Positions 44,660 to 56,095 of a DNA stretch of 64,000 nt are shown here, in pieces (position 1 is the stretch's first letter; each line of letters starts with the position of its first letter). Source of the DNA: Gymnopus androsaceus JB14 (taxonomy: Eukaryota; Basidiomycota; Agaricomycetes; Agaricales; Omphalotaceae); contig ML769487.1 in the NCBI GenBank assembly GCA_009733575.1, positions 62,001 through 126,000 on the forward strand. The letters run 5' to 3'. Position numbers and translations under genes: made by a program. Under the pieces are notes generated by a model that did no database searches, was not told the origin of the DNA, and was given only the letters and a program-made list of their open reading frames with translations.

Positions 44660-46558
44660 GTGAGTTCCCATTCATTGTATACCCTACATGGATTTCAGGG
44701 TCCGTCGATGCTTGCGAAGGCGGCGTTGTATATGGCGAGTCCAGTTGAGGAGGAACAACAAGAAGCTGAGGTAATTCGTCAGCTTCTCTTCAAAATGGAA
44801 ACACGCCGTGCGGCGAAGGAAGCCAACGACAAGGACGTACCTGATAAAACGTCGTCGAAGTCTATACCGAAACCCAAACCTAATCCTCCTCCTCGCGATC
44901 CCGAGCCTTCCCAGCCAATTCCTCCTGTTCCTGGTCCAACGAGACCGCCAAAGCCTATGATAGGCAAACTTCCCCCGAATTACATCCCTCCGCAGGAAAG
45001 GACAGTTGGTGTCCCTCCAAAAGATGATTTCCGTAACTTTCGATACCGTGCACCGATCGAGACAGAGGCTGCCGCTGAACGAGTTGTTCAAGCGGAACTC
45101 TCGAGTGTGGTTTCTATTCGACAAGACGATCTGTTAGCAATCGCTCCAGAATACCGAAGAAAAGTGAAGGAGAGCGTGACGAGCCGTCGCATCGGAATCG
45201 ACGGTAATCTATTGGAAGATATTGAGTCGACTTACCTCTTGGAATCGGAAAAATCCCTCCTATTTGCTCCAAAAGATCCTCCAAACCCAGTGGCAGTCTT
45301 CTTCCAAGAATTCGGAGATGCGAGGGAAGGGGATGACTTTTACGTTGCCAGAGAATCATCGAGTATCCAAGAGTTGGATGAGTTGCGAGATGGAGAGGAT
45401 GCTCTTCTCGCCATTGAAAGAGTCAAGAAGAAGCTGTCGTCCACAAATTTCGAGTATGGAGAGGTGGAAGGTAGAGTTGAAGCTTTCCCCGCCGTTGAAC
45501 GAGTTGAGGAAAGCGTAGCGCCGACGATGATGGAGTTCGACGAGCTAAACGTTGATGAAGCTCTCGCCATAGTGGAATTGGCCAAAGAGACGCTCATTCC
45601 CAATTGGGGGAATCTGGCTGGCAATATCTCCGTTGCCGGCATATCATTCCGAGTTCGATCCGAGAACATCGGTCCGGTACCGTGTCTGGAGCGCTTCTCT
45701 CACTCTTTCCTCCATGTCCCGGTATGCCTCTCGTTCAACGAGCAGGTATACGAGAGTATTATCAAATGTCCTGCTGTCCTGGTGCTTCGAGACAAGCCAG
45801 TTCGACGAGATTTAGTAGGCGTTCTCCAAGGGTCCATCTTATTTCACCTCCCCAATATTCATAAATTGTGTCCATTATTCACAAATGAAAATTCGTTTTC
45901 CGTTCCCATTTACGCTGCAGTCAAAAATGATTACGGGCTAGCACATCAACATAGTGCTCCAGACCCGAGGATGCTCTCCAAAAACTTTCGAGTTGTACAA
46001 CAATTTCCGTTCGATCTCCGCGAGCATCTTCCATTCCCCATTCCGGTTCCTCTCCTATTCATTCCTTCCTCATTCGTTCCTACTGGTCGATGTACCAAAG
46101 CTCGCGACAAACCATCCCTCGTTGCATGGCACAAAACCGAGAAAGACCAAATTAAACGCCTCTCTATCTCTATCCCTCCCGGTCTAATGGACAGAGTTTT
46201 CTCGTCCAATCGCACACAATGGTTGGTGATGGTGAGGAGGGATGGGAAGTCGCGGAAAATCATTCGCAAATTGCAGCCTCGAGATACAGTGATGAGCCGG
46301 GATTTGTCAAAGTCACCGGTGTCGAAACAAGTGGCTGAAGGGTACCCACGTTGTTCATTCCTGGCGACTCTCGATATTCGTGAGGGTTATGAAGAACGGT
46401 CCCTCGCATTTACCTGCCGTAATCTCACCACGTTCCTTACTCCTCGTTGTCCATCCAGCCCATGCGAGGTCCCGTTTTTCTCTGGCATGTCTCGCCTCTC
46501 TTTTCCGGGCCTCAACAACATATTCAACGATTCATTGGTGGCACTGGAAGCTCTTTAG
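44660..46558 (+). pseudogene. Pol N-terminus of the LTR element, reverse transcriptase truncated
   Basis: A 632-codon frame. The first part is proline-rich, then FRYRAPIETEAAAERVVQ and LLAIAPEYRRKVKESV, segments that precede the protease in agaricomycete Gypsy elements. No DSG/DTG protease site is found. Near the end, MVRRDGKSRKIIRKLQPRD and SFLATLDIREGYEERSL match the start of a Gypsy reverse transcriptase (substrate loop and motif A with its Asp). The frame then stops at 46556-46558, before the YxDD box. Cannot be autonomous. Confidence 0.7.
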
Positions 46559-46732
46559 CATTTTGTCTTGTTGATTTTACTCAGCTGTCTGCTCATTTAC
46601 AGTTCGTTACGCAGTGGTCCGTTAGTTCTAGTGAGTTGTGTGTTGGTATTCAAACATTTTTTTCTTTCTTTCCTGTCATTTTTTTTTTCATTTTCTTTTC
46701 CGCTCCGCTTGGTTCCCCGTAGTTTCAATTTT

Positions 46733-46747
46733 AAAGTAAAGAGGGGA
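46733..46747 (+). other. Polypurine tract of the LTR element
   Basis: Purine-rich AAAGTAAAGAGGGGA lies directly before the right LTR, where plus-strand synthesis is primed. Confidence 0.65.
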
Positions 46748-47064
46748 TGTCGCGCTTCATACGCGTGTACACGCGTATGAATTCGCGACAAGGCCCTTGT
46801 ACCTATATACCATAGCTACGAGGCCCTACATTCTCACCAGTTCTCGGTGCTCTCGGGCACGTTTCGTTCCTTGCTACTCAACGTTACTACCATTTAATTA
46901 GCCATATATACGTATAGGACTCTGTACATAGAAAAACGAGTATTGTATCGACTTACAGAAGAGTAGATTCCCCCAATATACCGTTCCTTTTCCTGCAAAC
47001 AACCTCGATTGACCCTCTCGAACCCGAAGCGCGTTCACGTCTACGCACGCGAGCAAGCTTTACA
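46748..47064 (+). repeat. Right LTR (317 bp, TG...CA)
   Basis: It starts TGTCGCG right after the polypurine tract and ends TTTACA. It opens with a 43-bp palindrome (46748-46790) whose central 22 bp (46758-46779) is perfect. Confidence 0.8.
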
Positions 47065-48065
47065 GTCGGGTTTGGTAAGGACACCTTGGCGCTTTTTCGT
47101 TAGTTTGAGACTCGAAAAAGATTAGAAGAACTTACCGATGGTCCTGCGCCCTTCTTTGTCTACCTTCTTCGCGAGAAGAAGAGCTTTCTGATTTCAATGT
47201 CATCTATTGAGGAGGCCGTTAGCTATAACACGGTAACGTTTGAAACAAAGACAAACCAGTCATAGGCAGTGCAATGAGAATCAAGCTGTTCCCTCCGATG
47301 TGCGAGACAACCATGTCTTCTACAAGCTGCACCACGTTCGGTTCAGCATTTTGAATAAGACCTGGTAGAGATTGTAAGTCACGACTCACTCCTAGCGTGC
47401 ATCATTTACTTACCGGGCAGGTCAATGAAAGACAAATCAGTAAGCTCTGGGCCCTCTAAATCAACGCAGACAACGTTTTTCGAAAACGGCATTGATTTCT
47501 GAGTGGCCATAGTCTTCAACTTTTCCGGAGACGCATTAAGTATGTCTTTCTGGGGTATTCCAGGGTTCAAGACAGCAAACTGAGCCCTCCGAAGAGCAAG
47601 CTCGACCTGAGATTTATCTGTAATGGTTCCACCGAAAGGGGTTTCGAAGACTTCGCGCAGACGATTGCCGCCCCTGTCGAATTCTTCGCGGATAGATATT
47701 TGACAAGTCCAAGGTCCAGTGGAAGATAGCAGACGGCACTCCATTGGACACCTGGTGCATGTTCCTGCGTCTCTTGGCACGGTAATCTGCAAAGAAAAAA
47801 TTAGTAAGAAATCTTACACAAAGAAATCAAGACTCGCCCCGGAGATCGCCTCCACTACACTAGACTTTCCAGCACTCTGGTTACCAATAACGGTGATTCG
47901 GGGAAGATCTAAATCACTCTGTGCACTGTCGGCACACTCAGATACAAAAGCAGGACTGAAAGTCTGAGGAAAGGCTACGCACCCTACTGCCCTTAGTTGA
48001 TTGATCAGTGCGAGTAGCTCCTTTCTTCGAGAGGCATACAAGGTATTTGAAAGATCTGAGGTCAT
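47065..48065 (-). pseudogene. Dynamin-family GTPase, truncated by the LTR element after the TKPD motif
   Basis: Exons on the minus strand: 48065-47838, 47786-47414, 47361-47257, 47203-47136 and 47084-47065. They encode the N-terminal half of a dynamin GTPase domain: G1 GNQSAGKSSVVEAISG, the CTRCPMECRL region (switch I), G3 LSFIDLPG, SHIGGNSLILIALPMT, VDKEGRRTIG and G4 TKPD. The last base before the LTR is the end of the Asp codon. Intron 1 uses a GC donor (GCGAGT). In exon 4 one base is missing in the run at 47192-47194, which breaks the frame between DDIE and NQKALLL. No stalk or GED is present anywhere in the window. Not functional as found. Confidence 0.85.
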
Positions 48066-48404
48066 CGAATCTTGAGGAGAGATGAAAACGCGTCGAAAAC
48101 GCGTCGCTCGAGATGATAGTAAAAGTCAAGGCGTGGTAAAACAAAGAACACCAAAAAGCGCCCAATTGACGCACCGCGTCTTATTTTTGGTAAACACTCA
48201 TCCATCCAGTCCGCTTGAATGACAATGTCCTGAACAAGGCAAGAGCCGACAGTATCTGCGTAGTATCTCGTTTAGGACTTCAGGTAGTAAATAGGATTTA
48301 GAGATCTGCTCATCGCTCGCATTAGTTAAAAATCAATTTGCGCGCCAGTCCCGTTCAACAAGAATCAATTGTACACTCTAAGAAATATCTACAACGCGCT
48401 GCAA
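48066..48404. other. Intergenic
   Basis: About 340 bp between the dynamin start and the aldo-keto reductase stop. No gene seen. Confidence 0.5.
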
Positions 48405-49758
48405 TCATCCCCAAAGATGAGCCTGTTCGTCTGAAGCACCGACATACCTGTCACCGACAACAGGATTTGCAGCGATGATATCGTTAATAGCCTCCGATTC
48501 CTCAGGAGTAAGTACGATGTCTCCAGCCTGCAGATTTTCCAAAGTACGAGAGGCTTTCCTGTAAATAAATGCAAGGTGAGCACTATGAAAGCAGCTCGAA
48601 AAAATTGCACGTACGAAGACCCCGGAAGAGGTATCATGTGTGGTCCAAGCGAAGCAACCCAAGCAATGCACAGTTGTGAGGGAGTAATACCTTTCTTCTC
48701 GGCAATGGCTGAAATACCCTCAACGATAGCATAGTTTGCCTTGAAGTTCTCCTCTTTGAAACGAGTGAAGTGAGTGCGTGGATCACTCTCTGTTTGAATC
48801 GAATGTCAAACAGACGAAGCATGAGTGAAAAGTAACTCAAAACATACTAGCAAGGTCGCTTGGAGACTTGATTGTACCTGTAAGAAACCCGTGTCCCAAA
48901 GGCGAGTATGCAAGGACAGCAATCTTGAGCTCTTGCGCCGTAGAAATCACCGCCTTCTGATTATCCCTCGTAGGACCAAAAGCTGACTTCAATTTCGACT
49001 GCAGCAATGGGGTGTACCTGTGGAAGAGTGTAAATTGAAGGATGTGGGTTGCGATTAATACAAGATTTTACTTACTGCATGGGCTTTGCGCAAGGTGTTG
49101 GCATTGCATTCCGACAAACCGATGTGAGAGAATTTACCTTCCTTGAGGAGGGTGAACGAGATTGTTCATTATGGTCTCGATGGGTATTTTACGATCGATT
49201 CGAGCAGGTTCAAAGAGATCAAGCATTTTGATGGGTCCAAGGACGCGTTGTATGTTATCGACACTCGCCCTGAGGTATTCCATGCTTTGAAGGAGTTGTT
49301 AGTACTGAGTGTCAGCGGTTGGAGGAGAAAATTCCTTACGAGCCATCAGGAGCCATGTTACGAAGACCACCTTTGACTGAAAGGAAGGTTTTGTCTGCAT
49401 ACTCCGGGTACTTTGCATAGAATCGAGACAGCATTTCCAAGTTCCCAGTTCCAAAGTCGATTGCGTAGAACTCGCCTAGTTGAGGTTCAGAGTTGATATG
49501 AAGTTTGTAGAGTAAATACAAACCGCTGTTCAGAAAAGCCTTCGTGCCGGATGGCAAGGCATCGATACCAGCCTTGATGGACGCGAAAGATTGCTCTTCA
49601 TCTGGATTGGGGACCCAGGTCATCGCCATCAAACCGTGCTGCAAAATATACATAATTAGAACCAGAGCTTTGAGACCTGCGAGGAATGTGCTCACTGCAA
49701 CTGGTGCGACAGTAATATCCGAGGCAGTCCCACCGAGTTTAACAGTTCGAGAAACCAT
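48405..49758 (-). CDS. Aldo-keto reductase (pyridoxal-reductase-like), with two frame breaks
   Basis: About seven exons on the minus strand, near 340 aa when read through. MVSRTVKLGGTASDITVAPVA joins HGLMAMTWVPNPDEEQSF, the typical start of the fungal group that includes pyridoxal reductase. Then FYAIDFGTGN, FLSVKGGL, KEGKFSHIGLSECNA, VHPIAAVEIEVSFWS, VLAYSPLGHGFLTGTIKS and LCIAWVASLGPHMIPLPG. The C-terminus is VLTPEESEAINDII...GDRY. These cover the catalytic and NADP-binding parts of an (alpha/beta)8 reductase. Two single-base insertions in short runs (CCC read on the minus strand at 49150-49152, GGG at 48966-48968) break the frame. It may be a pseudogene, or the bases may be errors. A TATATAA lies about 45 bp upstream of the ATG. 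Confidence 0.75.
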
Positions 49759-50125
49759 ACTTGAGATGAGTAATTAGATTGTTTGAGTTCGATCTCAGGT
49801 TATATAGTGAATTTCTAGTGAATTTCTGGTGTCCGTGACGTCGCGATGAATCGCCAGGTGAGTGACGCAATCACTTGCAGTTGTTCGATTGTTTCCGTAC
49901 GCGATGCACGTAGGGCGCGTACTTCTGTGGGGGACAAAAAGAAAGAAGCAAATCAAGAATTCGAAACTTTGCAGCCCCAGGACTTGACCTATATGATCGA
50001 CCTAGAATTGTACCGTAGTCCATGTATTCATCTTACTGTTGACGCTGGCGCTCACTATGCACTTCCAAGTTACATGCGATGTGTTGGCTGTGATATTGCA
50101 AGCAAAGCGAAAAAATACAAGTAAT
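49759..50125. other. Intergenic
   Basis: About 370 bp: promoter of the aldo-keto reductase and 3' end of eS26. The open frame at 49846-50124 has no motif. Confidence 0.5.
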
Positions 50126-50866
50126 CTACGCCTTGGCTGCAGCCTTTGCGTCCTCCGCGGCAGCAACGGCTGGGTTAACCTTTTTGCCGTCCTTCCAGCG
50201 GACACGAGGTGGAGGAGCACGGTTACGACGACCCTCACGCGAACGTACTCGTACGACTGCAAAATGGATTAGATGCGATAAGAAAAGATAAAGCATAATA
50301 TAACTCACCATGTGAGTGAATTGCGCATGAAACGCAGTACGCAATCTTGATGTACAATTTTGGAACGACATATTCTGAGATTGAAAGCTCATAAGTTCTA
50401 GATACTCAAGAAAAAAGAATTCAAAAACTCACCTTGATATACCGAAGCGTCGCTGATATCACGGACCGCCGCACTCTCGACCATATTCCTCACAGTGAAT
50501 CTCTTGATAGCCTTGTCTTTGGGTACACAACGCGAGCAGTTCGAGCACCTCATGAAGGTGACGTGGCCACGGCCTTTCTTGTTTCTGCCGCCATTTCTTC
50601 TTTTTTTGGTCTAAAGATGTGGATCGATGTCAGTTACGAATCGGAATAGTGCGACGGGAAGGGATAGGGAATTGTGCCGTCGTTGCATCCAGCACACAAT
50701 CAAATAAAGAAGTCCGACAAAACCACCACCTGTGTCCAACAACGACATCCATTTTTTCCAGTCGAAACCAGCCCAAAATCCTTTGATTGACGGCCAAATT
50801 TGCATAGAAACAGATACAGGGCTTTGAAGGAAGAGAATGGAGCACGTAGAATCGTAGACTTACCAT
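50126..50866 (-). CDS. RPS26: 40S ribosomal protein eS26
   Basis: Small-subunit ribosomal protein that contacts mRNA near the exit channel. Exon 1 is only the ATG (50866-50864), followed directly by GTAAGT; the first intron is 253 nt. Exon 2 starts at 50610 with TKKRRN, so the protein begins [18 protein letters not shown]. Conserved eS26 parts: [55 protein letters not shown] and [17 protein letters not shown]. The four zinc-ligand cysteines (CSNC, CVSC) are present. The alanine/lysine-rich tail ([15 protein letters not shown]) is as in other fungi. A start codon alone in its exon and a long first intron are known for ribosomal protein genes. Intact, about 124 aa. Confidence 0.95.
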
Positions 50867-51870
50867 GTTGGAAGGGGAAAAACTGGTAGTTTTGGATTCA
50901 AAAGTCGACAACGATCGAGCTTTCTTCAGTAGGAGTGGCGTGAGATGGTCAACGTAATTCCCTACTCTCACGCTTAAGCGCCGAACGCTTTGACCCCTTA
51001 CATCCACGTTCAATCATAATGGTTGAAGCAGATATCTGGTTGACCCATAATCAACCCGAAATTGACCCACAAACATGCGTAAATTGGGCGTAGAAAAACT
51101 CAATATAGCCGAAGCAAGACTCGTTGACCAGCTCAGTTGAAGAACTTGTCAATCGATAGACACCATTCGAAGAAATTACCTCAACAGAATAAATCTCTAT
51201 CGCAAAACTAAAGAACCCTCGATTTTTTTTTGCGCGCGTATCTTAGTAGTTTGCGCCAATTGCCGGTGACTTTGGAGGAGTTAACACAATGTATGCGATT
51301 ATTGTCTCTTTTTCGTGTCTTGTTTACTTACCGAAGTTTAGACGGAACAATACACGGAACTTTGAGTGAGACAGTAAAAGGCCTTCTTCGCAGACCAAGA
51401 GACTGATCTCTTTGCTCTGATTCCCCGACGCCAGTGTACCTTGGTCAGGGCTCACGCTGACATTAACGCCGCTACAACGACCGAGTCAAGTAACATCGCT
51501 CGTATACTTCCTACTAGGCCATTGGGGACAAGGTTAACAAATTCGAAGCCTACTCTCGAGGCCAACAGCCTGGTATATATCCGGTCTCCGCAACATCGAA
51601 GTCGGAGAGAAGATTGTAAAGGAAACAATATTCCGTTCGGCATGCACGAGGTGGACAAATATGGATTGGCAAGGTCGCTGGACTGTGTTAACACTGGCAG
51701 GGACTGTTCTATTTACCACAGTTTCCATATCGGTGCACTGGACCCTTCGGCTGCGCTGCCTACACGGACTCCCATCCATGGATGTTTGACCTTCAGAGAA
51801 GGTCATTATATTTGCGAGGCTCTTCGGAAGATGTGGTCTTGGTCTTTCATTGTGCGATGATATGCTGCCT
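50867..51870. other. Intergenic, about 1 kb
   Basis: Upstream region of eS26. A 139-codon open frame at 51441-51860 (+) has no motif and overlaps other open frames on the minus strand, so I do not call it. Confidence 0.5.
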
Positions 51871-52292
51871 TTATTTTCTTAGAAGGTCACCCTTTGCTGG
51901 CAGATGAGGCTAACATGAAGCAATCAGTGGTGTTTCCGATCAGTCTTGGATTAGTTTCTCGTTACTATTCTTGAGCATCGAAAACTCACCAGCTTTTCCA
52001 ATAGGCGAGACTCTTTTATAGACCCGTAGCTTGTCTTCATGAACGCTGTGACATCAATATGACCAGAATTTTTCAAAAACTCTTGTCCTGCTGTCAAATT
52101 CAGCTTTGTTCGACGCGGAGGTCGATTCCCAGACGGTGGTTTATAAATGAAAGCCCGCTGGCCATGCAGGAGCTTGAGCGAAGGATGTTGACGCCATAAC
52201 CCTTTGGCCTCCATCGCCAGTAATTCTCCTTGGGCCGCCCACGTGACGGTGCGTTTAAATTGCTCTGGCTCGCTGAGCTTCTTTCTCTTCAT
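51871..52292 (-). CDS. Small basic protein, unknown
   Basis: Two exons, 52292-51990 and 51909-51871, giving 113 aa. The intron is 80 nt with a GTGAGT donor; the join gives LLEKL-PHLPAKGDLLRK and a stop. The protein is basic (MKRKKLSEPEQFKRTVTW start; NRPPRRTKLNLTAGQEFL in the middle), has no signal peptide and no membrane segment. Size, charge and N-terminus would suit an organellar or RNA-binding protein, but I recognise no domain. The clean splice supports a real gene. Confidence 0.5.
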
Positions 52293-52571
52293 CTCTCTTC
52301 ATCTCTCTCTTCCTCACTCTCTCAAAGTTTGTTCAAACCTCCAGTCTAATTAAACGTACGCTCTTTATTTAATCATCTGCTCTTCGTCTATCACTTCACT
52401 TATTTATTTATTCTAGTTTGCTTCGCGTCAGCTTCAGCTCGACACCTGCATCGAGACCTTCTCCGGCTCAAGTACGTTGTCTTCTGCTTTTTCTCCTTTT
52501 AATCGTGTTTAATTACCTTCTTTAGGTCAATCTCAATCTCAATCTTACTCTCGAAATCATCTCGTCCGCAG

Positions 52572-53838
52572 ATGGCTTCTCAACCCTCTCAATACACCTA
52601 TCCCTCTATTTCACCGCCTGCGGTTGATCTCACTACCCAACACACCATGAACTCGAATAATCTGCCTGGTGGTAATCAGTACGACAATCAGCCGCAGCAA
52701 TCGCCACTCAACAGCGCTATTGCCTATGACAATATCTTCGACCAGTATCTCGACTCCAGTGCTCTTTATGGTTCGAACAATGACCAGCAGTATCAACCAG
52801 AAGACACGTTCGAACGATTTCTACGCGATTTCCCTATGTCTTCGCAACAAGACGACGACCAGGTCCCATGGAACGGACAGATGTCTTCTCTACAGCCTCC
52901 TGAGGCTCTGCAGCCAAACATCCTTGAGCTCAGCAACCACCGTCCTGAGGCTCAGCAGCCCCAGTACGATCCGATTTCCGTTGCGTCTCCCGATCAACAC
53001 ATTTACAACGGTTACATCGTCCCCCTAGGCTTCCAATTTCCTGCACCTTCAGCAGGTTGAAGGACAAGGGGGAGCTTACAGGTGGGACGGACAGATGGAC
53101 CTGCAGACTCAACCTTCTTACGGACAGACCTCCCACCCGTCCTCGCTGGGTTATGAGTCGCAGGGTGACTTCTCTGTCAATCCACAAGACAGTTACCAAG
53201 ATCCACAACAATTCTCTCATTATCATCCCTCATCGAGCCATTCTCCAGCTCCGAATTCATTTGCTCCGCCAGCTCACTTCGGCTCCGATCCTACTTCAGA
53301 GCTACGGGCGCAGAACTCATCTCTCCCTCCTCAGCCAATTCCGAAGAAAGGCAGAAACGCATCGATGAAGTCGCAGTCAGAGTAGCAGCCTCCTCTATGC
53401 CACCACCACCTGCACCTTCTGCTCCGAGAAACGGATCAGAGTTACCTTCGATCGGGTCGAAGAAAGGGAAGGCGCGAGCGGTGCCCAAGAGATCCCAGGC
53501 GGTGGCCTCATCGTCGTCCATGCCGCCTCCTCCAGTTCCGGACCGTCCGAATAAACGAGGGAGGGAAGTGGAGAATGGGGGTGAGCCGATGCCTACGAAG
53601 CGAGCGATGAAGACCGCTCCAGTTGAATCAAGCGATTCTCTTCGACGTTTTGATGTGCGTATCAATTTCGTTTGCTATCTTCCTTCCTGTATGCTGATTT
53701 TTTAAAACAATCTTATGCAGCCTTTCTGTCAAAAGTTATTGGGTGTGGAATGCAACTGCCGAGACTGCTTCAAGGCTGTTGGAACGGCGCACTTTTATTA
53801 CGTCCAAAGCCTTCATATCTTACTTCCGCCTACATAGG
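52572..53838 (+). CDS. Gln/Pro/Ser-rich protein, possibly nuclear; two frame breaks
   Basis: The first frame starts MASQPSQYTYPSIS (52572). It is rich in Gln, Pro, Ser and Asn, with DTFERFLRDFPMSS in the middle. Near 53055 one extra base shifts to VEGQGGAYRWDGQMDLQTQ; near 53339 one missing base shifts to SEERQKRIDEVAVRVAASS, followed by a PPPP-rich basic stretch (RPNKRGREVE, PTKRAMK) that could be a nuclear localisation signal. An intron (donor GTGCGT at about 53655, acceptor at 53720) leads to PFCQKLLGVECNCRDCF and a stop at 53838. The composition suggests a transcription-related protein. No DNA-binding domain is certain. Confidence 0.5.
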
Positions 53839-54528
53839 AATAGCATAACACAGCAAATCCATGCAGGAGCAGAAATGCTCCTCAAGGTGGATGGTATCAC
53901 GGTTAGGCATGTTTGGACATTGGACGCACTCCTCCCTCACATGCAGAATTTCGAACTATTTTTTCACCCTAATAACTGCTTCGTTTCTGATACGATGACT
54001 CGGGCCAGCTATTGGTGGCCCAACTATAACCTCACTCCCCCTGCTAAATGGCCTGGTCGATTCGTTGCTATTCCCTGTCCGTTCGAACTAGTTCTTCATT
54101 GGTCGACTCTCTACATCGGTTGGGCTTACCAAATAGGAATCGTCCTGTCGGTTACTGCTGTCGTTGGCCATCTTACAGCGCTTGGAAATATCCCAGCTGC
54201 AATCCCGGCTGTTCTACACACCATCCGCTCTGACGCCCGCATCATTAATCCTATTCTCTCCCTTCATGACCCTGTCCTATCGGAAGCGACCAATAATTCG
54301 CATCACGCTGGAGATGGCCGTATCGTCAGCGCCTATTCCCAACAACGACCAACGGGGTTCGGGATTGCCCTTCCTCGTCTTTTAGGCCATGGAAATGGAG
54401 CCACTGGTGGTGAGGCGACCCTCCGCGTTCCCGTTCCTGGGGCCAATCCAATGGAACCTGCTGCTTGGATGGTCGCCCCTCAGTCTTCCGTCGATAACGG
54501 GTATGGAGCGACCTCTTCTGCTCTCTGA
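53743..54528 (+). other. Long open frame of unclear status
   Basis: 262 codons without a stop, in a frame that does not join the preceding gene by its apparent splice. It has no ATG at its 5' end (GTG at 53743) and no motif I know. It is long for chance at this base composition, so it may be coding or a decayed gene. Confidence 0.25.
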
Positions 54529-55330
54529 TCCAATAGTCTTCAGTCGATTGGTCCGAGATAGCAAAACAGTCGATACCATCATGCGCTGCAACGGTTTCTC
54601 TCTCTTTATGTTTTCTTTGCTCTCTCCGTCATGTGTAAAATTTCGCATTTAGCATTCTTATTTATTCTCCTATCACCTACAGCGACACTATCTCTCCCTA
54701 GGCCTTCTTGGACTCCTCTAACGAAACTCTTCCTCGTACACTTATGGTTTATTTGGAATACATCTATGACCTTCATCTATGATCTTTTGTCCCACTATGT
54801 TGTTTTATGTATAACTTGATGTAATATATATGTCCAGTATGCGTTTAAGTTAGGCTTGGAAAGCTCGAGTACTTAGTTTGGTTCTTGAGGCGACGATGAA
54901 CCACTCTCCAGCGTCATTTCATATCCTTTTTCAGTGATGATGCACGTTGCACTATGTAAAGCTGTTTTCTTTGCGTTGACGGAAACGTGCTTCTGGCTCG
55001 AGAGGGCAATTCGTGGCTATTCGCGGGTTGAAGGAATGTATATTCGAAAGTAGGGAAATTCTATCTAATTTTGTATCTCGACACGGTACTGGTTTTCTAC
55101 GTATCGAGTCCCCTATGTGTCTAATGCTAATGAAGTAGTTGTGCTGGTAACCATAAGTAGTACGAACGAAACATGCCCGAGAGCACCGAAAACTGGTAAT
55201 CTGGTAATGTCACTATGTAGTATGGTATGTAAGTCCAAAGGACTTGTCGCGAATGCATATGAAGCGCGACAACTACAACTCGTAGTTGCATGAATCTTTA
55301 GTTTAAGAATTTCCCTCTGCATCTCTTATA
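54529..55330. other. Intergenic
   Basis: About 800 bp, AT-rich towards the right. No gene, RNA or clear repeat seen. Confidence 0.5.
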
Positions 55331-56090
55331 TCACTTCCAATGCCTCCTCCACGCCTTCCCACTTGGGTTTCCACAAATAGTTAATATTGGGAGAGATCTT
55401 TCCTTCCATACACTACCAAACATCAGCTTGAGATCATAGTTCGAGCACACTCGACCCAAAGCACGGGCAACGAGAGCAGAATGATCTATCTGTGAAGGCC
55501 CAAATTCCAGTTTCTTGTGGTTTTCGAAGTGCTCGACCGAGGCGAAGTTGGGTATGTGATCGCTGGTAGCATCAAGATATAATCCGACCACCGATATCCA
55601 TGGACAATGAAGGCTGAGATGCGAAAGGGCGTTCAGAGTTATGGCGCTTCTCCCTTTCTGGAAATAAGACACATGGCTGATCACCTAACCACAACTCTTC
55701 GAGGTGGGACCAGCTCTTTGCTAAAGTTTCCATATCATTGTCGTCAATTAGGAGACTGTAGCATAAAGCACCTCATATCTGGGTAGCGGTTTAGAAGAGG
55801 AGAGATGTCTTCGAGATGAATCACGTTATCGGCCAAGGGAGGTTATATGGAACTTTCATATCTGAGGTAGTGTACTTTAGTTTGAACGGTGAGACCAGAG
55901 AAGCTGGCCACGATTTCTGAAATCAGGATACGGATATCATGAAATGATTCAAAAGCATCCGTATCCAGATCGATGGTTCGCATGTTATTCGGAACAGTTA
56001 TATTCTGGAATAGCAAGGTCGCGAAGGCAAAGGTGCAACAAAGGTACACTTCCTGCAGAATGCAGAACCCTACAGAGGATGTGACGCACC
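55331..56090 (-). pseudogene. Fragment of an F-box/LRR-type gene
   Basis: Minus-strand frames at 55331-55684 (ALSHLSLHCPWISVVGLYL, EFGPSQIDHSALVARALG) and 55843-56090 (MRTIDLDTDAFESFHDIRI) resemble the leucine-rich part of agaricomycete F-box proteins. No F-box is present, and the two frames are not joined by an obvious intron. A broken copy, unlike the intact F-box gene at 60485-61969 in sequence but of similar type. Confidence 0.45.
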
Positions 56091-56095
56091 ACTGT

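Larger units (their letters stand above)
42906..47064 (+). mobile_element. Gypsy-type LTR retrotransposon, internally deleted, left LTR truncated
   Basis: Left LTR 42906-43179 and right LTR 46748-47064 match closely where both exist and end TTTACA. A possible primer binding site starts TGGAGCCCACC at 43182, two bases after the LTR. A polypurine tract (about 46733-46747) precedes the right LTR. Between them are Gag and the start of Pol only. Reverse transcriptase is cut before its catalytic YxDD, and RNase H and integrase are missing. The flanks differ (transposon gene on the left, dynamin exon on the right), so no target duplication can be seen. Confidence 0.85.

Noticed and set aside
38359..47064. 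CRISPR or other prokaryote-like arrays among the repeats
   Set aside because: Repeats are palindromic words or LTRs without regular spacers, in a fungal context.
51441..51860. 139-codon plus-strand open frame
   Set aside because: Overlaps open frames on the opposite strand, no motif, no splice continuation.
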